From: Nitzschia sp. DOCU1
Lineage: Eukaryota > Bacillariophyta > Bacillariophyceae > Bacillariales > Bacillariaceae
Reading direction: 5' to 3'
NCBI GenBank assembly: GCA_951394045.1
Contig: OX595986.1
Location: 1,426,001-1,490,000 of the forward strand
Length of the DNA stretch: 64,000 nt
Both the position numbers and the translations under genes were made by a program. Positions 41,382 through 51,300 of this stretch are shown here, piece by piece. Each line of letters begins with the position of its first letter. The stretch's first letter is position 1. A model generated the notes under the pieces. The model did not search any database. It was not told the origin of the DNA and was given only the letters and a program-made list of their open reading frames with translations.

Positions 41382-41784
41382 TGATAAGAATCCGACAGGG
41401 ATCCCTTAAGAACGCGGCAACAAACGCGACGACAATCAACAAATGTGGCGGCGGTTGTCCAACAATGCTGACAATTCTCCACGAGCGGACCGGGAGAACC
41501 AGCAACAACTACTACTATGCCTCTCTACGCTAGAGGCGCTCGATATACTTAGCTTTTGGGGGTAATGGGCGACAATACGTTCACGTAAGTGATTCTTAAT
41601 ATTGTGGGTTATTTACGACTGCCACCGACGGCGGTCACTCATCTTCGAGCATCATTCCTCGTTGTCATGTGCGCATGCGCGCGCGTCGTCCGACCACTCG
41701 GAGCGAAAGACTAACTTGACTAAAACACTAATGACGTCGCGTGCGGACCGTCTGTCCATCGCTCGTCTATCTTATTTTCTATCA
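41382..41784 (-). repeat. 3' LTR of the second Copia element
   Basis: This 403-bp copy also contains the last codons and stop of pol (stop at 41772). It differs from the other LTR at two sites, GCCACC versus GCCGCC and TCCATC versus TCCGTC. Confidence 0.95.
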
Positions 41785-44700
41785 CTCCCCTCTTTCGCGC
41801 TCGGGGTGGTGCCCTCCTTTTCGTCTTCCTCCAAATCCTCCTCCTCTTCTTCTTCTCCCTCAAATTCTACTTCCCCCATGTTAGCAACGTCACCAGCGAA
41901 GAACATAAGCGGCTTGAGCTGTGCCCAGATCTGCTGATATCCCCAATGCTTAGAGAGAATGTCGGCGGGGTTCTCAGGCCCAGGCATGTGATAAAAGCCA
42001 ACTATGCCCGCCGCAATAGCCTCGCGAACACGATGGAAGCTGAGTGCGGTATGCCGTTTATGGAGCTTGGCATGGGGCTTAGCAGAGCTGTTAACCACTG
42101 ACTCGTTGTCACCAAACATGTAGCTCTTACCGAGAATTGGTACGCCAAAGTAACGCAGCGTGTTACGCAGGTCCATTACCTGTTCTACACATGTTCTCGC
42201 GGCGACGAACTCCGATCCGTAGGTCGCTGTCTCGACGGTCGCTTGGCGTTTGGAGAACCAATCGATTGGAGTGGCGTTAAGGAAGTGGAGTATCCCGGTG
42301 ACCGAACGACCAGTCAGCATGTCGTGGTACAAGTTCGCGTCTACGTAGTGGGTTAGTAGGACGTAGTTCCCCAAGGGTTCGGGGGCGTCGTAGGGGATCA
42401 TCTCCTGGATGTCCCCGTAGACGGACGTCGTCCAATCGTACTCTACCTCTGGTATCTCAGAGTAGTTGGGCACGTGCGTGCGGATGCGAATGCATGCGTC
42501 GGACATGTTCGCGAGGTACGCGACGACACGTTTCGCCCTATCCAAATGCCCGATCCGAGGGAGAGCACGGAAGCGCGACAGGGTCATAACGGCCGTCGTA
42601 ACGTCGATGCGTCCGAGAGACACAGCCCATTGTAAAGAACCTACGACAGACTGGTAGTCTTTAGTTTCTTTATCGTTACATAGGCGCGTCGTGTCGAGCT
42701 CTGGGTGGTCATTCTTCTCAAGCGGAGAGCGCACGCGACGCTTCGGCATGTGTCCGAAGAGGTCCTTGTACGTGTCGACCATGCGCGAGATGTACTTCTT
42801 GGGCTTGAGGCACAGTATGCCGTCGGAATCTTGGACAAAGTCGCATCCGAGGTGGAAACTTATGGGGCCGGTTCCCTTCAACTTGAACCTATAGGTCTCC
42901 ATAAGTCGTTCAGTAAAGGACTTAGGGTCCAGCATTGCCATCGCGAGGTCGTCTACATATACCCCTATGTACTCGTAGACGTCACCGTTCTTCCGCATCC
43001 ATATGTCCGGTTCTGCCTTGCATGGAAAGAACCCTTCGTTTCGAAGGCACTCGGCGAATCTTTCGTGCCATCGTAATCCGCTGGTCCTTAATCCATATAA
43101 GGCCTTCTTGATGACCAATATATGCCCTTCAACTTCGGGCCCGAATTCAGGTCCCGCCAGGATGCAGACACGTTCCTTGGTCTTGGCCTCTAAGTAAGCA
43201 TTACCTATGTCAGTAGCCCAGAGTTGAAGGCCGTTAAGCTCGGAGAGGAACGTGATTATACGGATTCCTCTCAACGAAACCACTCCAGAGTACACACTGT
43301 CCACAGGGATGTCCGTGAGGTGTCCGTCAGCGACGAGCCGGGCCTTGTGCCGTCCGTCATGCTTCACGTCGAACACGAAGTGTACACGAATCTTCTTGTA
43401 ACCAGTCGGCACGACCTTACCTACGTCCTGAAAGGTCTGGTATTCATCCAACTGTGCGAGCTCTAATTTAGTAGCGTCTGCCCACTTCGAGTTTCGGTTC
43501 ATCTTGTCGAGCCAGACGGCTTCCTTGTAGTTCCGTGGAATCTGGAACCCGTACTTGTACTTAGGGGCGTTGTTGAACGAACGGAGTTTTGCCTGGTTCG
43601 CCATACGGTAGAGCTTCTTCTGTCGCTTGGCGAGGTTGCGGAAGCGCTTCCAACCTGGTAACTCTAGCAGGTTATTCTTAACGGCGTACTCTACTAGGGG
43701 AATCGGGTCGTCTGCAGCCATCGTCGTAAGGGGTTCGCTAGTGATCTCCCCATTCTCCCATTCAACCATGACGTTGTACATAGAGCCTTTGTATCTTGGG
43801 TCATTCGAGGTGAGAGGTCCCTCGTGCGATACGATGCCCTTGTACTTCCAGAGAACGTTCCCCTCAAGCTCTCGCTTGATGTGCGACATGACCTGGTCGT
43901 ACGTCATCAGCTCCTCCTTTTCTGATTGGCCGATGCGAAGCTTGAACATGATTGGCTTCTGTTCGTGCCCCAAATCATAGTGGTGGCGGTCGACGGAGTC
44001 GACGACTTCGGTGACGGTCGCACGATGGACCTCCCCATCCTCGTCCTTGTCGAGCAGGAACGATCGTCCGATAAAGTCCGTATAGTCGATAAGCGACAGC
44101 GATGGCTTCGCGACGCCGACCTCAGCGGGGTGGCCGTCGTCGGGACCACGGTTGGGCTCATCGGACCTAGATCTAACTACTTGCTCCGGTTCCCTAGCCG
44201 CGTCGTCGGCGCGTATATTGGGAGCTAGAGGGTCTTCAGCAGATCTAACTAGGGATCTATCGATTATCTTTAGAGTATCGTCCGTTAGTATACGATACGT
44301 CATGGCGTGTCCTACGTTGTCCGCGATTCCTACGAATCGTCCTCGGGCCTCCCGGCTCTCCGACGGGAAGGCAGGCTCGTTAACGGCGTAGTAGACGGGC
44401 TCGTAGAACCTAAAGCGTAGGAGTGGGCTGATGTCAGGGGTGACGCCTGTGAGCAGGCGCATCGGGATGCTCCAACCATGCCCCTTACACGCGGTATGGT
44501 TGAGAACGAAGCAGACGTACGTGAGCGCCAGTAGCCAGCAGTAAGCCGGCGCGCCGGTCCTGTCCAATACCGTGTTGGTCAGCCGTTTGACGGTTTGGTA
44601 CCTGCGCTCGGCCGCGTTCTGCTGCTGCTGGTGTGGTTCGCTCTGCCAGTCCTGCGTGCATACGGCTCTAAGTATGTCCTTAACACCCTGACTAGTCTCT

Positions 44701-46151
44701 AAGTTAGCGGAGTCACTAATTAGCTTGGTAGGCGCGCCGCGAATTCGGATGATGTCCGCGAGGACCTTCTTGAACTGTCGCTCGTTGCGAAGCGCGAACA
44801 CATCACATACGCCCGTGTGGACGCCGACAAAGAACTGTGCCTGCGTGGCGCCGTTATCGACGGCCGGTGTGTCGGAGTAAACGGTATCCGTTGCCACCGG
44901 TTCTTCGCGCCTACGTACATTCAAAGCGGGGAACGGAGATTTAAAAGTGCGCTTTAAATGTGTACCTACAGGCATTCGGGCATACTGGGTTGAGTTCCGA
45001 AAGGTGTGTTTAACGACCTCGGAAGGCAACCATGCGAAGAAGGGCCTTTTTCTCTCGTAGTCGGGTTCTACGGGCTTCACTGCGCGACCACCGGACTTAT
45101 TGACTTCAACGTCTGGGTCGCCGGTATCCGGATGCGGGGATTTCGTGGCTTCGGGTTCGGGATCTCCCGGGTTCTCGGAGTCGTCGAAAGGTTCATGTGT
45201 ATCGACGTACATGAGATGGTCTGGGAGAGGTGCCTTGTCGATGATAGCGTAATCCCGGTAGAGGTTAGCCGCGGATACTACGTAACGGTTAGAGAACTCC
45301 CGTAGCAGGGCATCCTCGTGGAGTATAGCGGTTGAGATAACGTAATAGTCTTCGTCTACGTAGTTACCATACTCGTCGAAACCGTCGTGGATGGCATGCT
45401 CGGCCGTTGACTTAACACATGGACGCACGCCGTCCACATCCTCCCCGTCGTCGTCGAGGACGGTGGGGTCCCAGTCGACGTCACTAGTCATGATAACATG
45501 TGGGAGCGTGGCCAGCTCGGTATCACTAGGCGGGCGCAGGTGGACATACGGCAGACCGTTGCGTAGACTAATCGGAATGGCGTATCCATCTACGGTAGTA
45601 ATACGTTGCTTGATACCAGAGACTTTAGAAGACTTATCGTCTACCTGCTGCTTGTAGGCCTCCATCTGTACGGCGGACAGAATACTAGGTCCTCTGTTGA
45701 TGTGGGCGTACTGATGGAAGATACCTATGACCTCCCCGTCGGTAGTACTAAGAACGCTGGCGGCGGTAACTACAGGTATGTCAACTAGTTGGTGCTTACC
45801 GACGCCTTCTACCTTGACAGACCGGTACGGCTGTATGTGTATGACGCGCATGTCATTCCCTGCTATGCCGCCATTAGCACCGCGGTCGACCAGTGCTTGT
45901 CCGTTAGTCTTCCGTTGGACCTTAGATACAGTGTAGGTAATCTCGCAAGTATTAACTTTACGATTACTGTTACTAGGGCGTGCCTTGCTCGGAGACAACA
46001 TATTAGCGAGGTTGGCAGGCGACTTCGGCTTCTTCTGTTGAATAGACATAGCCGTTACCGTGTCGTCGGTCTGTTCGTCTTCCGCTGCCGCAATATCATC
46101 GTTATCATCATCGCTCCCCGTATTGCTAGGCGGATACGACGAAGAATACAT
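41772..46151 (-). CDS. Copia pol polyprotein, intact (PR-IN-RT-RNase H)
   Basis: The product is 1,459 aa without breaks. Protease region: A-L-V-D-R-G-A-N-G-G (D-R-G in place of D-S/T-G). Integrase catalytic D, D and E are seen in D-T-V-Y-S-D-T, L-I-S-D-S-A and Q-N-A-A-E-R-R. Reverse transcriptase has A-T-D-I-G-N-A-Y-L and the Y-V-D-D catalytic box. RNase H shows H-Y-V-D-A-N, Y-G-S-E-F and F-G-D-N-E-S, and an acidic Glu-rich tail closes the protein. The stop codon lies 13 bp inside the 3' LTR. It is in the same frame as gag, separated from it by a single TGA and 25 open codons. Confidence 0.92.
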   Translation of the reverse strand: MYSSSYPPSNTGSDDDNDDIAAAEDEQTDDTVTAMSIQQKKPKSPANLANMLSPSKARPSNSNRKVNTCEITYTVSKVQRKTNGQALVDRGANGGIAGNDMRVIHIQPYRSVKVEGVGKHQLVDIPVVTAASVLSTTDGEVIGIFHQYAHINRGPSILSAVQMEAYKQQVDDKSSKVSGIKQRITTVDGYAIPISLRNGLPYVHLRPPSDTELATLPHVIMTSDVDWDPTVLDDDGEDVDGVRPCVKSTAEHAIHDGFDEYGNYVDEDYYVISTAILHEDALLREFSNRYVVSAANLYRDYAIIDKAPLPDHLMYVDTHEPFDDSENPGDPEPEATKSPHPDTGDPDVEVNKSGGRAVKPVEPDYERKRPFFAWLPSEVVKHTFRNSTQYARMPVGTHLKRTFKSPFPALNVRRREEPVATDTVYSDTPAVDNGATQAQFFVGVHTGVCDVFALRNERQFKKVLADIIRIRGAPTKLISDSANLETSQGVKDILRAVCTQDWQSEPHQQQQNAAERRYQTVKRLTNTVLDRTGAPAYCWLLALTYVCFVLNHTACKGHGWSIPMRLLTGVTPDISPLLRFRFYEPVYYAVNEPAFPSESREARGRFVGIADNVGHAMTYRILTDDTLKIIDRSLVRSAEDPLAPNIRADDAAREPEQVVRSRSDEPNRGPDDGHPAEVGVAKPSLSLIDYTDFIGRSFLLDKDEDGEVHRATVTEVVDSVDRHHYDLGHEQKPIMFKLRIGQSEKEELMTYDQVMSHIKRELEGNVLWKYKGIVSHEGPLTSNDPRYKGSMYNVMVEWENGEITSEPLTTMAADDPIPLVEYAVKNNLLELPGWKRFRNLAKRQKKLYRMANQAKLRSFNNAPKYKYGFQIPRNYKEAVWLDKMNRNSKWADATKLELAQLDEYQTFQDVGKVVPTGYKKIRVHFVFDVKHDGRHKARLVADGHLTDIPVDSVYSGVVSLRGIRIITFLSELNGLQLWATDIGNAYLEAKTKERVCILAGPEFGPEVEGHILVIKKALYGLRTSGLRWHERFAECLRNEGFFPCKAEPDIWMRKNGDVYEYIGVYVDDLAMAMLDPKSFTERLMETYRFKLKGTGPISFHLGCDFVQDSDGILCLKPKKYISRMVDTYKDLFGHMPKRRVRSPLEKNDHPELDTTRLCNDKETKDYQSVVGSLQWAVSLGRIDVTTAVMTLSRFRALPRIGHLDRAKRVVAYLANMSDACIRIRTHVPNYSEIPEVEYDWTTSVYGDIQEMIPYDAPEPLGNYVLLTHYVDANLYHDMLTGRSVTGILHFLNATPIDWFSKRQATVETATYGSEFVAARTCVEQVMDLRNTLRYFGVPILGKSYMFGDNESVVNSSAKPHAKLHKRHTALSFHRVREAIAAGIVGFYHMPGPENPADILSKHWGYQQIWAQLKPLMFFAGDVANMGEVEFEGEEEEEEDLEEDEKEGTTPSAKEGSDRK

Positions 46152-46226
46152 GGCGGTGCGGGGGGGCGGGGGTCGCCGGTCGCGATCGGGTGGACGGCCA
46201 GGCGGACGGCCGGGGGTACGACTGGA

Positions 46227-47918
46227 TCAAGATCCACGACTGGAGCTCGTGGCTGATTGGTTGGCGATAATTATCTCCTTGTCAGCGTCTGTCAGTGTGT
46301 CCCACACGCGCTGTCCGTCGGGCGAAAGTGCGTGCCACATGGAACCTTGGAGACGCGCCTGGTAGGCCTGGTAGCGCTGGAGCTCAGTAATCGGAGTATT
46401 GATTGAGACCTTATAGGCCTCGAAGGCTGGCGTGTCGTCGGCGACATCGTAAGGCTCCCCGTAGATAGGCTCGGGGTCGTCGTAGGCGACATCCGTGGCG
46501 TAGACCCGCGCTGTACGGCGCTTGCCGGCGACGCGGTGTCCGTGCGTGACATGTTCTTGGTCGTACTGTTCGCACGCGGCAAGCAGTAGCTGTCGGTACG
46601 TCTCGTACGGTAGGGGGCGCGTCGGCGCGGTGATGTCGTTCGGGTCGACGAGTGCGCCAATGTGGAGCGACGCGTGCACATGGTACGTGTCGCTCGTCAC
46701 ACGGACCTGGTTAAGGCGTGGTACACCTTCTACGGTGCACTGGAGCAGGTTGACGGCAAGGTGTTCGGGCATGCGCATGTCGGGTGGCGAGAGACGCTGG
46801 TAGTCTTCGTAGCGAGCGTGCCAGTACAGGATGAACGTGTGCGTGGTATCTGGCCAATCAGCAGTCAATCTGGTGGCTGATAACCATTTCATCAACGCAT
46901 TGGCCTGCTGGCGCGCAGCGACAGACGTGGTCGCCTCCTTCTTCAAGTCGAGATATAGAAGGCGGGCGGAAGAACGTTCGCCATACTTAGTAATTAGGGT
47001 TCTACCATAATTAGTAAGTACACAGTTGTTAAGTACAGCCATGACGTAGACCTCTTGCTCCTTGAAGAGAGCACGGTCTTCGTCAGTGACAGGGCGGACA
47101 TAGTCACGGTCATCCGCAATGACGTTGTATACGCCTTGGGCCCGAGCATGAATCTGCATCTGCCGGTCCCAGTCTTGGAAGTTCTCTACAAGCTTCAACT
47201 TAGGGTATACGTTCATGTCACGTTTCATGCCACGCTGGAAGTTAACTACAGAGGCGTAATAGGCGCGGGCACGTGCATTCGGGTCATTAGGGGGTTGCAT
47301 CGCTCTCTGTGCCATCTCGTGTGCGTTGTTACCCCAATAGACATAAGCGGGGGAAGCAAGCCATTCCTTGTACTCGAGTGGCGTCGTCGTCAGCCAGGCG
47401 GCGTTAGTCATTTGCGCACCGTCGGCCATCTTATGGACGGCGAAACCCTTTGCTCGCATTAAGCGATTAATGTCGACGAGCTTAGGTAAGTGCACCGTCC
47501 CGGCGTCGTCGACGAAGGACAGGTTCGCAAAGTCAGACTTGCATAGAGCGAACAGGTCGGCGAGAGAACAGATGCCTTGTTCCTCAAGTGCGCGGTACAC
47601 CCAATGATTGGGTTTGATCCCAATGATGCCCATGACGTGGTCATACGCCGCTCGGCTACGCGACGTGACGTTGGGATGATGGGATGACGTGGTGCTAGGC
47701 GCGAGAGAGCTGTTCGCACTAGTCACGGATGGGTTGGGCGTGTGCACGACAGTACTGCCGGCGGTAGTACCTAAGGGTGTGCCTACACGTGGCGTCCCGG
47801 CAGGGCTGGCGTCGGCGCCAATGCCGACGTGCATACCAGCAACCGCTGCCTCAATCCCGGATGGGTCGCCTAGACGGGGTGGCAGCGATGCCATGCCGGC
47901 GGTGGAATCGTTGGTCAT
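46227..47918 (-). CDS. Copia gag, intact
   Basis: The product is 563 aa from the ATG 47916-47918. A Gly/Ser/Thr/Pro-rich N-terminus precedes a helical capsid-like region (W-V-Y-R-A-L-E-E-Q-G ... W-L-S-A-T-R-L-T-A-D-W-P). No classical CCHC knuckle is evident. It ends in TGA with pol continuing in the same frame, so pol may be expressed by stop readthrough or reinitiation. Confidence 0.88.
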   Translation of the reverse strand: MTNDSTAGMASLPPRLGDPSGIEAAVAGMHVGIGADASPAGTPRVGTPLGTTAGSTVVHTPNPSVTSANSSLAPSTTSSHHPNVTSRSRAAYDHVMGIIGIKPNHWVYRALEEQGICSLADLFALCKSDFANLSFVDDAGTVHLPKLVDINRLMRAKGFAVHKMADGAQMTNAAWLTTTPLEYKEWLASPAYVYWGNNAHEMAQRAMQPPNDPNARARAYYASVVNFQRGMKRDMNVYPKLKLVENFQDWDRQMQIHARAQGVYNVIADDRDYVRPVTDEDRALFKEQEVYVMAVLNNCVLTNYGRTLITKYGERSSARLLYLDLKKEATTSVAARQQANALMKWLSATRLTADWPDTTHTFILYWHARYEDYQRLSPPDMRMPEHLAVNLLQCTVEGVPRLNQVRVTSDTYHVHASLHIGALVDPNDITAPTRPLPYETYRQLLLAACEQYDQEHVTHGHRVAGKRRTARVYATDVAYDDPEPIYGEPYDVADDTPAFEAYKVSINTPITELQRYQAYQARLQGSMWHALSPDGQRVWDTLTDADKEIIIANQSATSSSRGS

Positions 47919-49105
47919 AGTGACTCTTTAGACTTAAAGCTTCTAGAGAACAGCTGTTTCAAAGAGAGAACACTGGTAACTCTCACCAGATAAAATAGTA
48001 CAGGGCAGTAACCCGGACTTTGAACGGGTTCGGATTATGCACTTAAGGGGAAAGAGCTGATTAAATCAGGCCTTATCACTCTCACAACCTCAGTAAAACG
48101 CACTGAAACTGTATACCAATGACGACACGTCACCTGAGACGAACGAAGACCTTGCCGAATGATACGGCAATCTCGAATCAGGTAATTCGGACAGAAGGGT
48201 GTCCTCCTCCGTGCAATGTCTGGCAATTGGTCTGAGATAGGGCTTTATAAGCACACTCTTATCCGTACCGTAGTACAAGAGCTGGCAGTACGTCGCCCAC
48301 TGGCCTATCAACCAACGCAGTTTAGCGCGAATATTTCGAACCACCTCTAAAACAGCGAGCGGCTATCCGTCCTGCACTGAGTGGCTGCCGATGTTACGTC
48401 GGACTTTAGGCACGTTCTGCGCTGCTTTGCCGGGCAGGTCGCAATGTTCAGCCTCACTTACCACAGCCAGGATACACTCTCCAATGTATACACTGAGCGC
48501 GTGGACGCTGTCGTCCCCGTCTAGTGTACGTTCACACGAGAGAATGTACAGTCGACTAGGGGGTTTTATAAAGCAGGTTCCTTCTCCCGGTATTGGACCG
48601 CACTGTGTAAAGTACTGTCGTAAGGCAAGCAATCCAAATGCCACTCGGGGCTTGGGCCTGCACGTTCAGTACGATACCAGTATGCAGGCTACCGATACCT
48701 GATGCCACTTTTGTTTAACGAGCTCCTTTCGAATCGGTGTGGTGCGCCTTCGAGCTCGGCCGTCCGTCGGCGGGAGGGAGATGTTATTTCGCGGGTGTGC
48801 GGGGTACTTGGCTACTCTAGACTACAGTCGACAGACAAGCCGACAACACAGCAACCAACCGACTTTCGGCGAAACGGACAAAAGGGGCCTAACAACGCGT
48901 AAAAGCGCGGGAAAACGAGTTCTGGTAGGGAATCTACGGCGCCCTACGCGATCAACAAACCAACAAAACACGCCGTCGACGACGACGACGATGACGCTCG
49001 GTGGCTCCGACGGCGGGGAACAAATGGACTGATACTTCGCGTACCAGTCACAAATGACAAAACGTTAAACGCAGTCTCAGCGGGGCGAAACTGCGACTGT
49101 TAATC
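47919..49105 (-). other. Leader of the second Copia element
   Basis: About 1.2 kb between the 5' LTR and the gag ATG with no credible ORF. Sequence directly after the LTR on this strand (GATTAACAGTCGCAG) is not a TGG-type primer site. The length suggests a structured leader with packaging or translation signals. Confidence 0.6.
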
Positions 49106-49508
49106 TGATAAGAATCCGACAGGGATCCCTTAAGAACGCGGCAACAAACGCGACGACAATCAACAAATGTGGCGGCGGTTGTCCAACAATGCTGACAATT
49201 CTCCACGAGCGGACCGGGAGAACCAGCAACAACTACTACTATGCCTCTCTACGCTAGAGGCGCTCGATATACTTAGCTTTTGGGGGTAATGGGCGACAAT
49301 ACGTTCACGTAAGTGATTCTTAATATTGTGGGTTATTTACGACTGCCGCCGACGGCGGTCACTCATCTTCGAGCATCATTCCTCGTTGTCATGTGCGCAT
49401 GCGCGCGCGTCGTCCGACCACTCGGAGCGAAAGACTAACTTGACTAAAACACTAATGACGTCGCGTGCGGACCGTCTGTCCGTCGCTCGTCTATCTTATT
49501 TTCTATCA
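49106..49508 (-). repeat. 5' LTR of the second Copia element
   Basis: This 403-bp direct repeat of 41382-41784 has two differences. Confidence 0.95.
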
Positions 49509-50578
49509 GACATACACCAATTTTCCTACTCTTGCAGATCACATGGATGGCGATGGTACTGTTTACACTATGAACTACACATTTTCGGATGAATACGAAG
49601 GGGATGAATTTTACATTTGGTCCAAAGAGGACCCTCACACTGGGGATAGGGCTAGGCATGTACTGAAACCTCAGAAATATGATTGAATGGTTTTCTTGGG
49701 TGGCAAGTACCTCCATGGTGTGCAGCAAATTAGGGGTGGTATGTGGGAGATGTTCAGGTTGGTTTCTAAATGTTTTTTTTGCCCAGTAATTGCTGGGAAT
49801 GACAACTCCTTGACTTTCTTCCTTCTCATTTTCAGCACGGAATGGTGGCCATACCCGGACTCTCCATTTGGAACGTTGCTCTGGACAAACAAGCCCAACA
49901 ATATGGAAAAATACATGCTTGCCTGGAACAAAGAAATGGAAGAAAATGGCACTGACTTTGACACACCTTGCACTTGCCCTTTCCCCACCACTACCCATTC
50001 GGTGTTGAAATCAAAGAAGTTTGCAAAAAGTATGGTAGTGACAACAAGTCGAAGCCTCTCAAATCTGCAAAGCCCACTATAGATGATGTTGAGCCAACTT
50101 TCAGACATCAAGAACCCTCCGAACGCCCTAACCGTGTTCAACCCAAGCCACTCACCACCATCAGATTCCAAGACAACGAAGGGCGCAAATATGGTCTTGA
50201 TGATTTCTGACCGGTCACCCAGCTTGATTTCCTTATTCCTCACACACTGGAACCCGGTAAGATGGTACCAATCCGATGGCAAGAGACCCTTGTGCCGGTC
50301 GATGGAGACGAAGAAGAGTCTTTTGTAATTGGCTTCCCTACTGAGCTGCACCAGGAATTTGTCGCGTACATTGAGCAATCAGGTATGATGGATGTTGCCA
50401 AAAGAATCCTTTACGAGGAAAAGCTTCTTGTGCCTGATGAACACCAAATCTATACTCTTAAAAATGGGCACAAATGGGGTGCCATGATTCAAGGACATTG
50501 GAATACCGATATGGTCTGGTTGGACCCCACAGACGAAGAATGCTTTGAAAGTCTTTTGTCAGTGCTGCAACGGGGAGG

Positions 50579-50779
50579 TGCAGTATACCAAATATAATGG
50601 GCTATGGAATAGTGCACTAATTCAACAATATGTAATTCCCCGCACTCTCATACAAGAGAGCTCCAGTAGCGCAGTGGTACTGCCTACAACCACCTTCTAA
50701 GCAAGGTTGAGGGTTCGAGACTGAACTCCTCAATCCCCTTTTTCGCGCACATACGCCAACTAGTGCACGGCGTAGTGCA
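50579..50779 (+). repeat. Left LTR of the TRIM
   Basis: 201 bp, TG...CA. Contains the tRNA-like segment with box A and box B. Confidence 0.85.
50667..50722 (+). promoter_or_regulatory. tRNA-like Pol III promoter (box A and box B) in TRIM left LTR
   Basis: Box A TAGCGCAGTGG lies at 50667-50677 and box B GGTTCGAGACT at 50712-50722, one base off the consensus. The intervening CTTCTAA and AAGGTTG resemble the anticodon arm of tRNA-Arg(UCU). Acceptor and T-stem pairing are lost, so this is tRNA-derived and not a functional tRNA gene. Confidence 0.7.
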
Positions 50780-51099
50780 TAATGATATCATTGCACCTTT
50801 GGTATGTACTAACAGTACAACCATCGTACTTCAACCCAATGATATGCCCCTTCTAGCGAAGAGCAAGCATGTCAAACATCAAGTTGAGGTTGACAACTTC
50901 AACATAAGGGTATGAGCCTGACGAACCTTGCGTTCTTCACACGCCACCTCCCAGTAGCATCACCTAGACACAGGCCGTAGCATCGCCTCATGCTGCTGGC
51001 AAATTACCAGACCTCTGCAAATAAGGAGCGCTTCTAGCAATCGCAAATGCTGTGACTGACGAACAGATGTGAGTGTGCGATGAATGACATGGGGGCACA

Positions 51100-51300
51100 T
51101 GCAGTATACCGAATATAGTGGGCTATGGAATAGCGCACTAATTCAACAATATGTAATTCCCCACACTCTCATACAAGAGAGCTCCAGTAGCGCAGTGGTA
51201 CTGCCTACAACCACCTTCTAAGCAAGGTCGAGGGTTCGAGACTGAACTCCTCAATCCCCTTTTTCACGTGCATACGCCAACTAGCGCACGGCGTAGTGCA
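51100..51300 (+). repeat. Right LTR of the TRIM
   Basis: 201-bp direct repeat of 50579-50779, flanked by GAGG on its right. Confidence 0.85.
51188..51243 (+). promoter_or_regulatory. tRNA-like Pol III promoter in TRIM right LTR
   Basis: Box A (51188-51198) and box B (51233-51243) are preserved exactly although the surrounding LTR has diverged by about 4.5 percent. Confidence 0.7.

Larger units (their letters stand above)
41382..49508 (-). mobile_element. Copia (CoDi-type) LTR retrotransposon, 8.1 kb, recent
   Basis: LTRs of 403 bp (41382-41784 and 49106-49508) differ at two positions by eye and carry the terminal inverted repeat TGATA/TATCA. The 5-bp target duplication GACAT lies at 41377-41381 and 49509-49513. 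On the minus strand the order is 5' LTR (right), 1.2-kb leader, gag, pol, polypurine tract GAAAGAGGGGAG (41785-41796), 3' LTR. gag and pol are both open, so this copy looks potentially autonomous. It sits in an exon of the oxygenase/ShKT pseudogene. Confidence 0.95.
50579..51300 (+). mobile_element. TRIM: 722-bp non-coding LTR retrotransposon with tRNA-like promoter in its LTRs
   Basis: It has two 201-bp direct repeats (50579-50779 and 51100-51300), each starting TGCAGTATACC and ending GGCGTAGTGCA. They differ at about nine sites, all transitions. The 320-bp interior is non-coding. The 4-bp target duplication GAGG lies at 50575-50578 and 51301-51304. The host frame is continuous once the element is removed (R-G-G-F-D). 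The polypurine tract ATGGGGGCACA abuts the right LTR. The base after the left LTR is followed by the palindrome AATGATATCATT. Orientation is defined by the polypurine tract. Confidence 0.85.

Noticed and set aside
49683..50210. Non-standard genetic code with TGA as Trp, since several breaks in pseudogenes are TGA.
   Set aside because: Frameshifts accompany the TGAs, and intact genes here use TGA as a genuine terminator (for example the gene ending at 4302).
50658..50731. A functional tRNA-Arg gene.
   Set aside because: The anticodon-arm and promoter boxes resemble tRNA-Arg(UCU), but acceptor and T-stem pairing are lost and the sequence is embedded in both LTRs of a TRIM.
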